Shown here piece after piece: positions 17,101-29,118 of a stretch of DNA of 64,000 nt. Under the pieces are notes generated by a model, which saw nothing but the letters and a program-made list of their open reading frames with translations, did not search any database and was not told where the DNA came from. Source of the stretch: Apostichopus japonicus (Eukaryota > Echinodermata > Holothuroidea > Aspidochirotida > Stichopodidae). The stretch is taken from the NCBI RefSeq assembly GCF_037975245.1, contig NC_092565.1, forward strand, positions 11,216,499-11,280,498, given 5' to 3'. The translations under genes and the position numbers were made by a program. The stretch's first letter is position 1, and each line of letters opens with the position of its first letter.

Positions 17101-18430
17101 GACATGGTTTTATTTACAAAGGTCTCTCACAATATTATATATAAATGTGTTTTCCTTGAAAAGTTCGCTATCACCATTACAATTAGTTCGTCAATTTACA
17201 GAATAGTAAAAGCAATTTAGGCTAAAATTTGAAATCGATATACATTTTACTTTAAAATTTAGGTAACTCCAAGTAATTGATAAAATGGTGAGATGAGGTA
17301 AGGCCGGTTATGATCGAGATCGATCTAGTCGTCGGCCTTCATTAACACCAACGCAGCCGTATTGAATTCATAATACTTGACAATAGAAAAAAAGCAATGT
17401 TTGTCCTAAAGTATGCCTGGGCTATGCAATTAGAATTGCCAAACCTAATCAATTGATCTACATGATTATCAAATGTATTGTCGCATTTAAATCTCAGGAA
17501 TTAAGATAGGTATCTTTCATCCAAGCTTGTCATACATAAATACAGCTCTGTCGCTCACTTCGTATATTTATAGTTGTGACTTCTTGCATCTCTGTTGTGA
17601 ATGAACTTCAAATAACAATAACGGGTACCTATCTCACCGCACTGATTTTAGGCCGTACCCTGGGCCGTGAGCCTATTCGAATTCATTTTACCCAGGTACC
17701 TTGGTGAATCGACCTCGGTTGCTCTTATGCGTTTATCAAAATATAATATCACTGCATTTTTTAACACTGTGTATGTCGCTGTTTCGTTAAAACGTAAGTG
17801 CACTACAACCTCTAAACATTTAATTATTTTCAACGTCATATTATAAAGCTATGTAATAGTTCTCCAACTTCTCCCTCACAACACAGTGCACAGTCGAATA
17901 GGAAACGCCTAAAGTTTCCAACGAGGTCAATATAAAACACTCGAAATGAATCGCTCCAACCCATCTCTCGGCTTCAAGTTCAAAAGGCTATTTCTCATTG
18001 CAGTAACAGATCTCTAGGGAAATTAGCATACAACGGCAATCTAATGAATATTTAAACTATTGTTATTTGGGTTTCAGTTAGAATATGGTCTGATATACAT
18101 GTTCCATTGTCCTAACGGGTGTTTATATTATAATGCGTTTCTTAAAAGGTGTAGAATATTTTATAATATATAAAAATATTGCTATGGTACTTGTAAATAA
18201 ATGTTTTATGAACATATCAATACTAAGCTGTAATCAAAAACCGTTTTTGACAATTTTGTGGAATATCTTTCGTTACAGAATAGAAAATCATCCTTAGTAA
18301 CATAGTGAATCATCCCGAAACGTCACAAACAGCTGTAGGAGAGCCGTCACCTCACGTACGTCAGGGTATTTCGAAATCAGCTGTAGTCTTTCTTTGCCTT
18401 TACTGTATAGATGAACATCCCACAAAGAAA
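14171..18430. other. Intergenic region between divergent genes
   Basis: No gene is supported. 14190-14420 looks like further degraded transposon sequence (GC-rich blocks around AATCCAGGCGGGAGG and TTGGATCCGCCCCG). A 126-codon plus-strand frame at 16109-16489 lacks any domain I recognise or convincing splice sites. The stretch before 18431 should hold the WBP1-like promoter; I see no clear TATA box. Confidence 0.55.
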
Positions 18431-18490
18431 ATGACCATCGAACATACACTGCTTTTCCTCGTTTTGGAGGTCTTAATGACAATTGTTGAG
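18431..18490 (+). CDS. wbp1l-like: WBP1-like exon 1 (signal-like peptide), probable
   Basis: ATG at 18431 opens MTIEHTLLFLVLEVLMTIVE and is followed at once by the donor GAG|gtgagt. It ends in phase 0, and exon 2 begins in phase 0 with GREYC. An in-frame upstream ATG at 18305 would add 42 unremarkable residues, so the shorter start with an immediate hydrophobic run is preferred. The first intron would be 6.7 kb. A different upstream first exon cannot be excluded. Confidence 0.62.
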
Positions 18491-21400
18491 GTGAGTGTTG
18501 TTTTCAAAATTTGTTTTGGTAAAGTTCTAGTAAAACCTTAAATTTCGAGATTAATTGTATCAAAGAAAAACTAGTAATATATATTAATCAGCAGGCTTCT
18601 CGATGACCGTCCTTTCAATGTTGCAACGTATAACTATTACTTGCACGTTATCGTTTACACGTTGATATACTACAAAGTGCAAGCCTAAGTTAGGAGTACT
18701 AACTAAAGAACATTGCTTGTGCGATTGAGAAACACCAATCCCAGCTAACCACCTAAAAGTGGCTTGTATTGTAGACTTATATAAAATGCTTTCTATGGTG
18801 TTAAACCAGAACTAGTCTAGCCGTAACTTTGACCCCCAGGAGCGGTAGGAATATGCCTAACCTAAGCTCTAACAAGTATTCCTTAGTGATTTAAAATGTC
18901 CAGTTAGGCAATCAAGATAATTTACATGTCCTATTGCACTGCCAAAAATCTATAAAGGCAGATGGGGGTGATTATGTTTGGTGGGGGGGGGGGGGAGGGG
19001 TAGGAAAGGAAGAGCTTGATGACATAGGCCAGCTTAGGACATTTTGGATTACAATTCGATAAAGCGAGGTAACAAACCCATAAGTCGAAGTAAAAACATA
19101 ACTTCTTGATTAAGATAGCCTGGCATGGATTAATTTAGTGCTAACGAAACTATATAGTAAATTTCCTTTGGTTTCTGAAACAATACCGCTGTTGTAAACT
19201 TTGGCAGTGTGTAGATTGTAGATTGACTTCATAGTTCTAGCCTCCATAGCTAACAGATCTCTAATGTTTACCCCAGTCTTTGCCTTGCCAGGATGAAATT
19301 GCATGTTTGGATGAAAGGAAGGGATTCTTGTTTATACTGTATTATTGCCAGACTATGGTGTCTCCAGATTGTGACAAATTTCTCCAATTTAAAATGCAGC
19401 TGTGCACTTTTATTCAAAGCGGGGGTTGCGCCCCTTTTTAGCGTCGCCAAAATATTTCGGAGGGTCGCCTGAGAACAGTTTGTGTAGTAGTTTTGAAGCC
19501 CATTGTATTGCCTAAAATACTATGGGTGCTGATGTAACTGTTAAAAAAGTGCTGCACATTTGCACTTGTATAGCAAGTTGCCCATGCATGCATCAAGACT
19601 GGTGAATTGGATGTACAAGATCTGATTACTGGCTTTAGTTTGATTCAAAAAGTTTGAATGGTTCATACATACTTCTGAAACTCAGGCTACACTTTTTACA
19701 TTAATAACAATGTGAGTACACGTAAGAAGTAGTCACACCCTACAGTTGCTGTTGTCAGATTAGGTCACTTCTCATGAATGTTGGGGAGACGTTTGTCCAA
19801 AGTCCGTGTAGTTCTGATGGTCTATGAAACTATTTGGATAGTGTAGCTTTATCATTGTGTTGTGTTAGTGATTATTCCCCAATATCTTGTCTTATTTATA
19901 GAAAGCCAATTGTTTTTACTGCTTTGGCATCTACATTGAACTGTCCTAGTTGATTACAAGCTTGGTGACTCAAGTGTAAAATAACTTTGATAGCATTGTG
20001 TATAATTTTTTATAAATATGGTTTTTGTGAACATTGTTCAGCTCTAGTTGACCTTGCTGGAGTGTCTCTTTCCATTTTAAGGGTTAAATTCTCTATTCAG
20101 GAAGTGCTTGCAAAGTATGAAGTTTCACTTGTCTGTTCTTGTTGCAGTAAAGTTCTTTTTTGTGGTGCTATGTTAAGTGCTACATCATTGTACCCTATTG
20201 AACTTATGTAATGTATGATTCTTACATTTTTAATTTAACAGGGGTATATAAATTCAAAGGTTTGATTACCTGATTAAATTTATACATAATTAAGCTGCTA
20301 CCTATATCATGGCTTTTGGTCAATAAACCTTAGAATCAAAGATAGTTCCAATATTAGGAGGTAGTGGTTAAGGATACCCCCCCCCACCCCTTTCCATGCA
20401 ATCTTAAGTTTATATTCATTAAATGAAGATCTTTGTGGTGAATAACTTTCCCAAATATCCAGGGTAAAATTTGTTTTGTGTGGGAGATAGTCAATGGAAA
20501 CAGGTGTCTGCCATTATATTTGTAAATATGTGATGTCATAGTGCCAATTATTGAACCTTTAACTAAACCTTAAATGACTTTTTCAATCGGATACTTCCAA
20601 GGTGAAGGTTAAAAAACTTGAAACTGAAAGCATGTGCAAGGTCATGTTAAGAATATCAATAAACAATTTAGATTTTAGATAGCTTGCATAACCCATCTGA
20701 ATTACAGAAAATAACATGTTAAGAAAGCCAGGAAAACATTGAAGCATTATATGATTATGATTTAACATGTAACCTTTATCAAATTTGTGAAGGTAATTAA
20801 GGCACACTCAAATGGTGATACCTTACAGATGGAAGGTTGGAGATTTGCTTCCCTCTTTGGGGAAGTTGATATTACAGAACTTATCTCTTCATCACATGAC
20901 TATATAGTACATTTCCTTTGGTTTCTGAAACATTACCCCTGTTGTAAACTTTGGCAGTGTGTAGATTGTAGACTGACTTCATAGCTTAGATCTACTGTAC
21001 ATATAAATTGCATTTTAGACTAGCATTATATGCTAGCCTCTATAGCTAATAGATCTATGTTTACCCCAGTCTTTGCCAGGTTGCCAGAATGAAATTGCAT
21101 GTTTGGATGAAAGGAAGGGGTTCTTGTTTATACTGTATTATTGCCAGACTATGGTGTCTCCAGATTGTGACAAATTTATCCAATTTAAAATGAAGCTTGA
21201 GCACTTTTATTCAAAGCAGGGGTCTCGACCCTTGTTAGCGTCCCCAACATATTTTGTAGGGTCGCCCGGGAACAGTATGTCAATAATTGTTGAAAAACAA
21301 GTGGAAAAAATCTTGAACCTAAGTTACTTCCAAAGTTGCAAAATAAAACACCATTTTGCCACTAAGCACCCTTAAGGCTTAATCATATAAATTTCATTAA

Positions 21401-24400
21401 GGGAAGGCCCTCCCTTCCTGTTCGCAACTTCCCCGGGTTACGACATCCGCCAGGAAAATAATGGGATCACCAAGCTAGAAAGTTTGAATATCAGCAGCAG
21501 TCGGTCCGTACAGTACCTGGTACAAACAGTACTGTCACTGTCTGCTGGTTTATGGATTAGATGTTTGTAGATTAATCTTGTAGCTTACAGTGTACAGATT
21601 GCCAAGCTCCCATCCCAAAGCTGATAAGGCAGAGAGGCTCTGACAAATGCAGTAATTTACTATCTAAAGAGGGAGTGTTTTTGCTTTCCTTTCAAGCAGC
21701 CCTCTTAAATTGTCACATAAAGCTTGACAGGAAAGTCCAGAGTTCAATCTACAGGACCATAAAAACAATCTGAGGTGTTTGGGAACTCTCTCATAGACTA
21801 TTATTATGTACTGTTTTATCTCAGTGTTTCAAGAAGAGATATGTTGTGGAATTATCAGTGATATTGAGAAGAAAGCAAAGGTTGAAACCAGTTATTAATC
21901 CTTTGTTTGTATGTATCCTGTACAGCTGTTTGAAAAATTGTCTTTCTGGATTGTGAGTAGTCTATATGTATGCTATTGCCATTGTCCATGAGTTTCACAA
22001 ACAGTATTTCAAAACAAGGGTTTCACAAACAATATATATCTACACAGGGAAAATATGACGATTTCAGATTTATATCTCATTTTACTTTGTTGCAACCTTG
22101 ATGGTAAAATCTTTGGAGATATGGGGGAGGGGGAGGGGATGAAGATTGAATTACCCTATTGTGACTCCTTTCATACTTTAACCTGTCTCCTCTCCTAGTC
22201 ATGATTTGTTTTCATTTTTGCCTAAATACACAGCCTAGCCGAGTGGTGGTACCTTTCAGTGCTGCCTTCCTTTTACAGATGCATATAACATCCAGATCAC
22301 TTCCAAATCATTATGCAACCGCTTCCCTCTACGTACTCTTTCCCATAAAAAAAATATCAAAAAATGATTCTCTGTGTAGTTATGATGTATTACATTTTGG
22401 ATAAATTTTTGGATGGATGACAACTAAATCTAATTAGTTAGATGTAAACTTTGTAAGTTTAAAGTGACAAACCCTCAATTTTTTTTACCCATTCCAAGAA
22501 TAGGCAGGTGTGAACTTGATTTGACCCTCCCTCACATCTGGAGTATATTATATATTTAGATGTATAACATAGTACTGGATATCTAACTTTGTATGTTAAC
22601 CAACCAAAGGAGAGAATTTCTCTGGCACAGATGACTTTGAATTGATTTAATTTGGAATCATTTTTGATTATCAAAGTAAAAGTTTCGAACTCTGGTACCT
22701 CTATAAAGGATTTGATTGAAGGAGAAACTTAATTAAAATTTGGTAGGAAAATATTACATGTACATAGGCCATTAGATATGTGAAACAGAAGAAACGTTGG
22801 ACAGGTTCACAGGTAGTCCACACAGTTGAAATAGTAATAATTTGCAGTCAAATTTTAATGAGTGCATTTAGGTTTAAAGCTGTGATGTCCAACTTGCTAT
22901 GTGCTTTGGCCTAGACAGCAAAATCTGGTTTGATATTATATTTATCTTCATTGGTTAATACTTTACAAGCAATATATAGCACATGAATAAAGATCTCCAC
23001 AGTGTTGCAATTGTCATAATCAAATTGTTTTTCAACTGACTGCATTCTGGGTATTAATACAACAACAAAAAATGACAACAAGAAGCAGTCAGTGAATCTT
23101 CAATGTGTCACCAAGCATACATACATACATGGTGATTTTCTCCATGCACCCATTTGGTCACCAGTGAATATACAGCATAACAAAGTTGTTGTTCAGCTAT
23201 TATGTAACATTAGGTCACCATCAATTGAGCTACCCTGGATAAGTATATTGACCTACCAGCATCAATTACCATTGTGCTATTATTAAAATAAAACCAGTTG
23301 GGACATGCAAAGTAGTGAAAACATATTCTTACTCTGTTGCTGACCACTAATGGGAGTGAGTAAGATTGCTTGTTAGTGTTGCTTGTGGGATGTTGGAAGT
23401 TGGTCTCTTCATTAGTTTTAGTTGCTCTCTTAGTATCTCTTCTCAAGGATTCATCTGTTCAAGCTCGTTAGGAGAGGAGGAGGTACATCATTGTGTGCCT
23501 GTGATATGGTAAGCAAAGGAATAAACAGTTCTCCCATAAAGTCTATAACATAGTCACTCTGAGTAATATACCTAAAAAGGCTGACTTAAGGCTGGATGCT
23601 ATGATGTTGTTTCTAGGATGCTAACAAGAGAGCTGCTCTCAGTACCTAGATCAGGGGCATGTTGTCTTCCAGGCTCTTATAGTCATGTGGCAGGAAGTAA
23701 AACAAGGCCATCAGGGAAGTGTTATTAAGTCCATCAAAGAAGAGTTAACATCTCTCAAATTACATTTTGTAGAAAATCCATTCTCGCAATCTGGTCACCT
23801 CAATGTGTCTTACTTATAACAACTGGAAATATTTATTGTCATTTTAAATTGTTAAAAAGTAAAGATTGCAACATGCATAGACTTGACCACATGAGGCAAT
23901 GCAACTGGTGTATTACCATTATTTAGTTGCAAACTAACTAACTGTACAACTTCTATGTCCCTCTTAATTACCAAAGATGTCACAGCAGTCATGGTAATCA
24001 TACATTTGCATGCTATCTTCAAACAGTTAATGCCGATGAGACAAACAACTAAGCTCCCGTTGTCATGAGATGTATCGCACTGAGGCAAAGGGTGTGCAAA
24101 ATCCCTAAATTTAAATAGTATAAATGCGGTTCTAATGTTTCATGACGTAAATCGCAGCGGAGCCCCCCATTGGGCTAGGTATGTCTACAGGTGCCTAGAA
24201 ATATGGTCCCTCTCTGGTATTTGCTCCTAGTTGCCAGATGTTATGAATGGTGTCTGTCTTGAATTTTGTACCACAAATGCATTTATGTCATTTTGCCGAG
24301 TTTACAGCAAATTTTTTTTGTCTTTTGTGTATTTTCTGCAAATTATTGAATATTGTCTTAAACTATCAGTTACTGGAAATTTGTTGTGTATTTAATTGTA

Positions 24401-27400
24401 GCGTAAAATTAATCGGTAATACTACTATACTGATGTTTTGTTTGATCGGTACTGCAAAAACAGTACGGTGATAGCATATTTTACACCCATCTTTCATCTG
24501 TATATTCATAGGTTCTTCCTTAATATACTTCCTCTCGCAGTTAAATTCAAATAAATTGTTAAAATCGTTTCAAAGTTATTTTAACTTTTCTTTGATGCAA
24601 CATTTGACAAAATTGATCTCCACAAATTTGTTACATTCAAAGCTATTTACAGCCCAATTTTTAAGTATTCAAATTTTGATTAGCAGTTTTTAAGGTTCAA
24701 AATTTGGTCTATTTCTCAGATCAGTGTTAATAAAAATAGCTTGAATTAGAGCTCCTGCTTCGAGTACCATCAATTCTGTTAAAATTTACTAAATATAGAA
24801 GCTTAAGTGTTAGGCCCTGTTATTGTATGTGCAGTTGACTCCATTATATAAGGATTTGTTTGGATTGGATAGAGCTGTTTTAGACCACTCCCCCTTCTTG
24901 TTGATCAGACCACAATATTTACTGAAAGGATGTATACAAGATGTCATTCTGAATTGTAATTAGGCGTTTACTCAACGTCACTTGTAGTTTGTTAATTTAT
25001 TTAAGTACCTTATCTATTGTCTTTCCTGTATTAACAAACAATCTATTATGCTGATCTACAATATTATTTGATTTGTTGGATACCCATTGATTAGATTAAT
25101 TGTAATAGTTTAATAAGCTTAACATTTCCTCATATGTGGATTGTTTCAAGAAATATCTGTATTTTTGTTTGTTTTTTCCATAGGGAAGGGAATACTGTAA
25201 AACAGATGACGGAGATGAATATGTGTGTGACGTCGGCCACTGTTGTGGTAATGAGGAATGCTGCACGTACTACTATGAACTCTGGTGTAAGTAAACTTTA
25301 AAATGAGTTTGAATGTTTTTCCCTTGAGTACTGTGCTGTACACGTGGAAAATACAATTGCCCTCCTCCAGTGCAAGTAACATTCGCTGGTATTGGTTATG
25401 AAGTCAGCAGTTTTTATACAGTGCAGTTATTGAAGCTGTGTTGAATTGATGCCGTGAACTTGTAATCATGTCACCAGTCAAACGTAAATAAATTTCTGGT
25501 CCTTAAATACAATTTGGTTGTTACTTGGCTGTAGAACTATAGCTATTTTGAAACAATACCAGTGAAATTCTTTCAGGTTTCAAAGCTTTTGTGTTTGTTT
25601 CAAGTGTTGACATTTTTCACAATGCTTTGTGTAGACTTTGATATGATAAAAAAAAATATGTGGGATCATTAGGCAACTTCCTTGCTTTGCCCCCCCCTCC
25701 CCTACCCAAAATAAGGGGGGGGGAGTGAATGACAACACAACCAACTACAAATAGAAAGCAATACATGAAAGAAAGGTGTCTTTATTTGAAACATTGCAGT
25801 GATAATTAAACCAAAACTTAACTATCTTCCTTGGGCTATATTTTCCAAGCTTAGTGCTCAAACACAACATGATGTTAGATGATAGTGCAGTTTAGGTGCA
25901 CAATATTTTGGGGGTTTTCATGTACAGCTAAAAAAGACCTTTTCAGTGAGACTCCCATTTTCATACATATCAAATGACTATAATGCTGCAAGACTTGCAA
26001 GTCCTATCTCCCTACATTTGTACAGAGCTCAGGACCTTGAAATCTGATCTAAATAGAAAATATATGAAGCCTGGATAAGAATAGTTTTAAATGCTGGGAA
26101 GAAGAAAACACCTCATATGACCTTTGTGTTGATCCCAGGTGCCTGGGGAAGGTAACAAACAAAGAGATCAACCTGCCATATTAGTTACTGATATAAAAAT
26201 TATTTATGACCTCCTCTTTGAATGTTGTTGAGGCTGTTACTGGAATTGATTGTAACCTGAGTGGCATTCTGCACAGGAGTAGGAATCTGGACATATGTGT
26301 TGAGGGAACCCAGTTTGTGTACCAGCACAGTTCACACTTGCAGCTATTGTTTGCTGTTGCCAGGCACAGTTTACCCAGTGGTGGTGGTAACACAATGCAG
26401 TGAGTGTGTGGCCTATTGTTCACTTGTTCCACTGGGGATGATAGATGATTCATCATATCCACCAGTAACCCATCTTTAGGTCATCAGCTGATTGATTGAT
26501 ATGTATTCCTGTGCAATGATGCTAGATCTTGTTGGTATTGTTTCATCAGTGAGTTGTTGGTTGCTTTGGTTCAAAGTTTCGGTTGAATTTGCTTTAAGTT
26601 AATTCAGTTTAAAGAGTGATGGAAATTTCTGTGGTTAACTATGACATTTATTAAATATTCTTAGTACAAAATCTCTTGTTGCAAACAAATCCAGACCTGA
26701 CCTAATTTGAACTACCTGTCCAATAATTAACCACACAAAGTTTCACAAAGTTCTGAAAAGCTCTATCAGGTGCATGAGAAAAATATGTGTCCACTTGTTC
26801 TTACTTTTAGGTGCAAGTTTTCAAATGGTAATAAATAGGGCCCCAAGAGAAGGGTAAGGATAGAGGCGTCCTATTATGGCTTGCTGAAAATGGTGTGATA
26901 AGTTATTGCAAAATATGGAATTAAGATTACCAATATGTATGCGTAATGCAGCATTATGGCTTTTTAGCGAGGGGGAATTTAGTTATTGCACAATTTGAAT
27001 TCAAGTTTTGTCCATTATGTGTGCATCATGCAGTATTATAGCATAACCAAAGATGATGCAGTTATGGATACATGTAAGCTTTCCACTGATATTTCGATGA
27101 CCTTATATAAAAGGTGACTTTGTTCTTGGTTTTTCAAGGCCATTACAGAATAAGCGTGTTGCAATATGTATTCAGGCTTTGCCAATCATGATTAACCATT
27201 CATTTGGACACTCTGAGGGCAAGTTCCTTTTGAAATTGGCAGTGTGAGTTGCTGTTTATATAAAGAAAAAGTCTGTGAAATGTCAAAGCAGTAGTTCTTT
27301 TCATGATTGTGCTGTGGAATGTGGAGGCATAAACAGCCTATTGATACATCCACCCCCATCCCATAGGAAATTCCCTAGATACAAAGAATATTGTGTCAAC

Positions 27401-29118
27401 TTCATAGCTGAAATTATAATTTGTGATTCCTCACTGAAGGCAATGGGAATCTTAATAACGTTTGCTACAAATATTCAATCATTTGATGTTTTTTTTCTAT
27501 TCTAATATTTATTTCATATTTTCTTTTGACTTTTTAGGGTTTTGGCTAGTATGGTTCTTGATTGTGTTTGTAATCGGCTTTTGTGTGTGGCAACGTAAGA
27601 AGCTCCGTCCATGGAGAGAGCACCAGTACAGGAACCGTTCTGGATTGTGCGGGCCTCCAGATCTATACCCAGATATTTTACCTAGTAAGTTTCAAGTCTC
27701 ATGTAACTACTGTTAGGTTTGTATATTTTCTTTTACTGCTTTAATTCTGCAACAATGTGTCATTTATGTGCTTGATGTGTAAGCTTTACGATTCAGCTTT
27801 ACGACGTTAAGTCCTTGTGTGACTTTTAACCATAATAATGTAACTGCCCCTTTCTCCCCCAGTCTATGACATAGCAGGGGGAAACATTTTTCTGGCACTC
27901 GTCACCAGGCCCCTTGGTTGACTGTATGAAAATGAAGTGTTTAATGTTGTTTTAATTTGGATGTAGGTACACTTTCAATCTTAGGTCCAAAAGAGCTTTT
28001 CTATCTCTTTACCCATATTTTGATTCTTTTCATCTTGAATATCGGTAGCTCAGCTGACAGGTGTTTTCTTCAAACGTTCAAAGCACTGATGCTAATTTGC
28101 TGTCCTTTTTTTTTGCAGTTCCTCCAGTGAAGTTGCCGACGTATGCAGAAATAGGGGAGACGGCATCCTTCGACACCCCTCCGCCCCCTTACACATGTGG
28201 ATGCTACATACAAGGAGTCTTGACAACTGGTAGGGTTGGCAGGTAAGAGATTATTTAGATCACTTTCAGCCTTGTGTGTGCGTACATACAACATTGTACT
28301 GTAGGTGTCTTTTCGCCCAGTCAGTATTTCACATTCTTTCGTAAGTTGTAAGATGGAACTGGAGAAGACAAATAATAGATCTATCCCATTTACTTATGTA
28401 TTTTGTCTTTTCTGATTTTCTAATTCGTAGTTTTGACCAGCCACCACCTGATTCTGGTGCTCCACCTTGTTATATGCAGTATGCCCAAATTATTGCACCT
28501 TTGATGCCCAGGCTACAGCCAAACACCAGCACGGGCACTCAGTTTCCAGAAGGGTCACCGACAACTGTTATTACAATCTCAACGGAGCAGTTGCCTCCGG
28601 CAGAAGTTGCAGAAACGCCGGAACCGACAGACTCCTCATCAGAGAGTCCAGATTCGCCATGTCTTTCATGTTCATCTCCGAGTTCTCCCTTGACATCTTG
28701 CCGGAGCTGCAGCTGTTCCTCCGTCGTTCAGAGTTCAAGTCTGGCTCCTGCCCGGCCCGGCCACGCTGTCTCCGCCAGACTGGTGTCGGAACTTTACCTG
28801 AAGCCAACCTGCTTCCAGCAGCAGGGCAGTAAAGAGTGGGGAGGACTAGCAAACCATTTTCATAGTGGAAGTCGACTTCAAGTGCCTTTCAGTGGACCCA
28901 ACTTCAACCCTTGCCCTCGGTGTGTGAGTAGATCTGTGTCTTCCCTAAGGCATTGTGTTTCAAGTTCCGCTATCATGAGAGATGCATCCACCAGCACTTT
29001 GCCTCAAGTCGATCCACCACCGGTGGTTCAGACAGCAATCGAGGACGAAGAGCCACAGAGAAGGAACTCGTATTCCCTACCACGCAATTTTGTGTGCAGT
29101 ACTAAACTTAAAAAATAG
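18431..29118 (+). CDS. wbp1l-like: WBP1/WBP1L-like single-pass membrane protein with PY motifs
   Basis: Exons 18431-18490, 25184-25286, 27538-27684, 28119-28242 and 28431-29118 join in frame to 373 residues. Residues 1-20 form a hydrophobic signal-like start. Residues 21-54 are a short cysteine-rich ectodomain (YVCDVGHCCGNEECCTYYYELW) whose Cys pattern and YYYELW are the WBP1/WBP1L hallmark. A membrane helix spans about residues 55-72 (WFWLVWFLIVFVIGFCVW), followed by a basic stop-transfer stretch. The long Pro/Ser-rich tail is cytoplasmic, with PPPY at 125-128, PPCY at 156-159 and an LPTY variant at 109-112. PPxY motifs bind WW domains such as those of NEDD4-type ubiquitin ligases; WBP1 was named as such a ligand. 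Exon 1 is the least certain part, though its phase fits. VOPP1-type proteins are the nearest alternative. Confidence 0.85.
19149..19479 (+). repeat. Diverged direct repeat, copy 1
   Basis: Starts ACTATATAGTAAATTTCC and ends GAGAACAGT. It closely matches 20899-21276 in the same orientation, including the shared blocks GTAAACTTTGGCAGTGTGTA and GTTTGGATGAAAGGAAGGG. It lies in the first intron of the WBP1-like gene. The right part (GGGGTTGCGCC onward) resembles the terminal part of a transposon. Confidence 0.85.
20899..21276 (+). repeat. Diverged direct repeat, copy 2
   Basis: Second copy of the repeat at 19149-19479, about 1.75 kb downstream. It has roughly 35 extra bases around 20990-21030. 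A long frame across it (21073-21375) is not matched by an open frame in copy 1, so it is unlikely to be coding. Confidence 0.85.
21277..25183 (+). other. wbp1l-like: Intron 1 of the WBP1-like gene, remainder
   Basis: AT-rich sequence with only short open frames and no recognisable domain or element. It ends in the pyrimidine-rich acceptor of exon 2. Confidence 0.55.
25184..25286 (+). CDS. wbp1l-like: WBP1-like exon 2 (cysteine-rich ectodomain)
   Basis: The acceptor is gttttttccatag and the donor TGGT|gtaagt. The exon encodes the Cys-rich block with cysteines at residues 25, 35, 40, 41, 46 and 47, then TYYYELW. This is the most diagnostic segment of the family. Confidence 0.9.
27538..27684 (+). 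CDS. wbp1l-like: WBP1-like exon 3 (transmembrane helix)
   Basis: The acceptor is gactttttag and the donor CCTA|gtaagt. The exon completes W55, gives a Trp/Phe-rich membrane segment, and then the basic stretch QRKKLRPWREHQYRNR, which would anchor the cytoplasmic side. Confidence 0.9.
28119..28242 (+). CDS. wbp1l-like: WBP1-like exon 4 (first PY motif)
   Basis: The acceptor follows a long T run (ttttttttgcag) and the donor is GGCAG|gtaaga. The exon encodes IPPVKLPTYAEI and TPPPPYTCG, so it carries the first canonical PPxY. Confidence 0.88.
28431..29118 (+). CDS. wbp1l-like: WBP1-like terminal exon (Ser/Pro-rich tail)
   Basis: The acceptor is ctaattcgtag and the stop TAG lies at 29116-29118. 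The exon starts FDQPPPDSGAPPCYMQY, giving a second PPxY motif. It continues with a low-complexity Ser/Pro/Cys-rich region around residues 190-230 and ends in EEPQRRNSYSLPRNF, where RRNSYS resembles a basophilic kinase or 14-3-3 type site (inference). Two out-of-frame open stretches overlap it and look like shadows. Confidence 0.88.
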
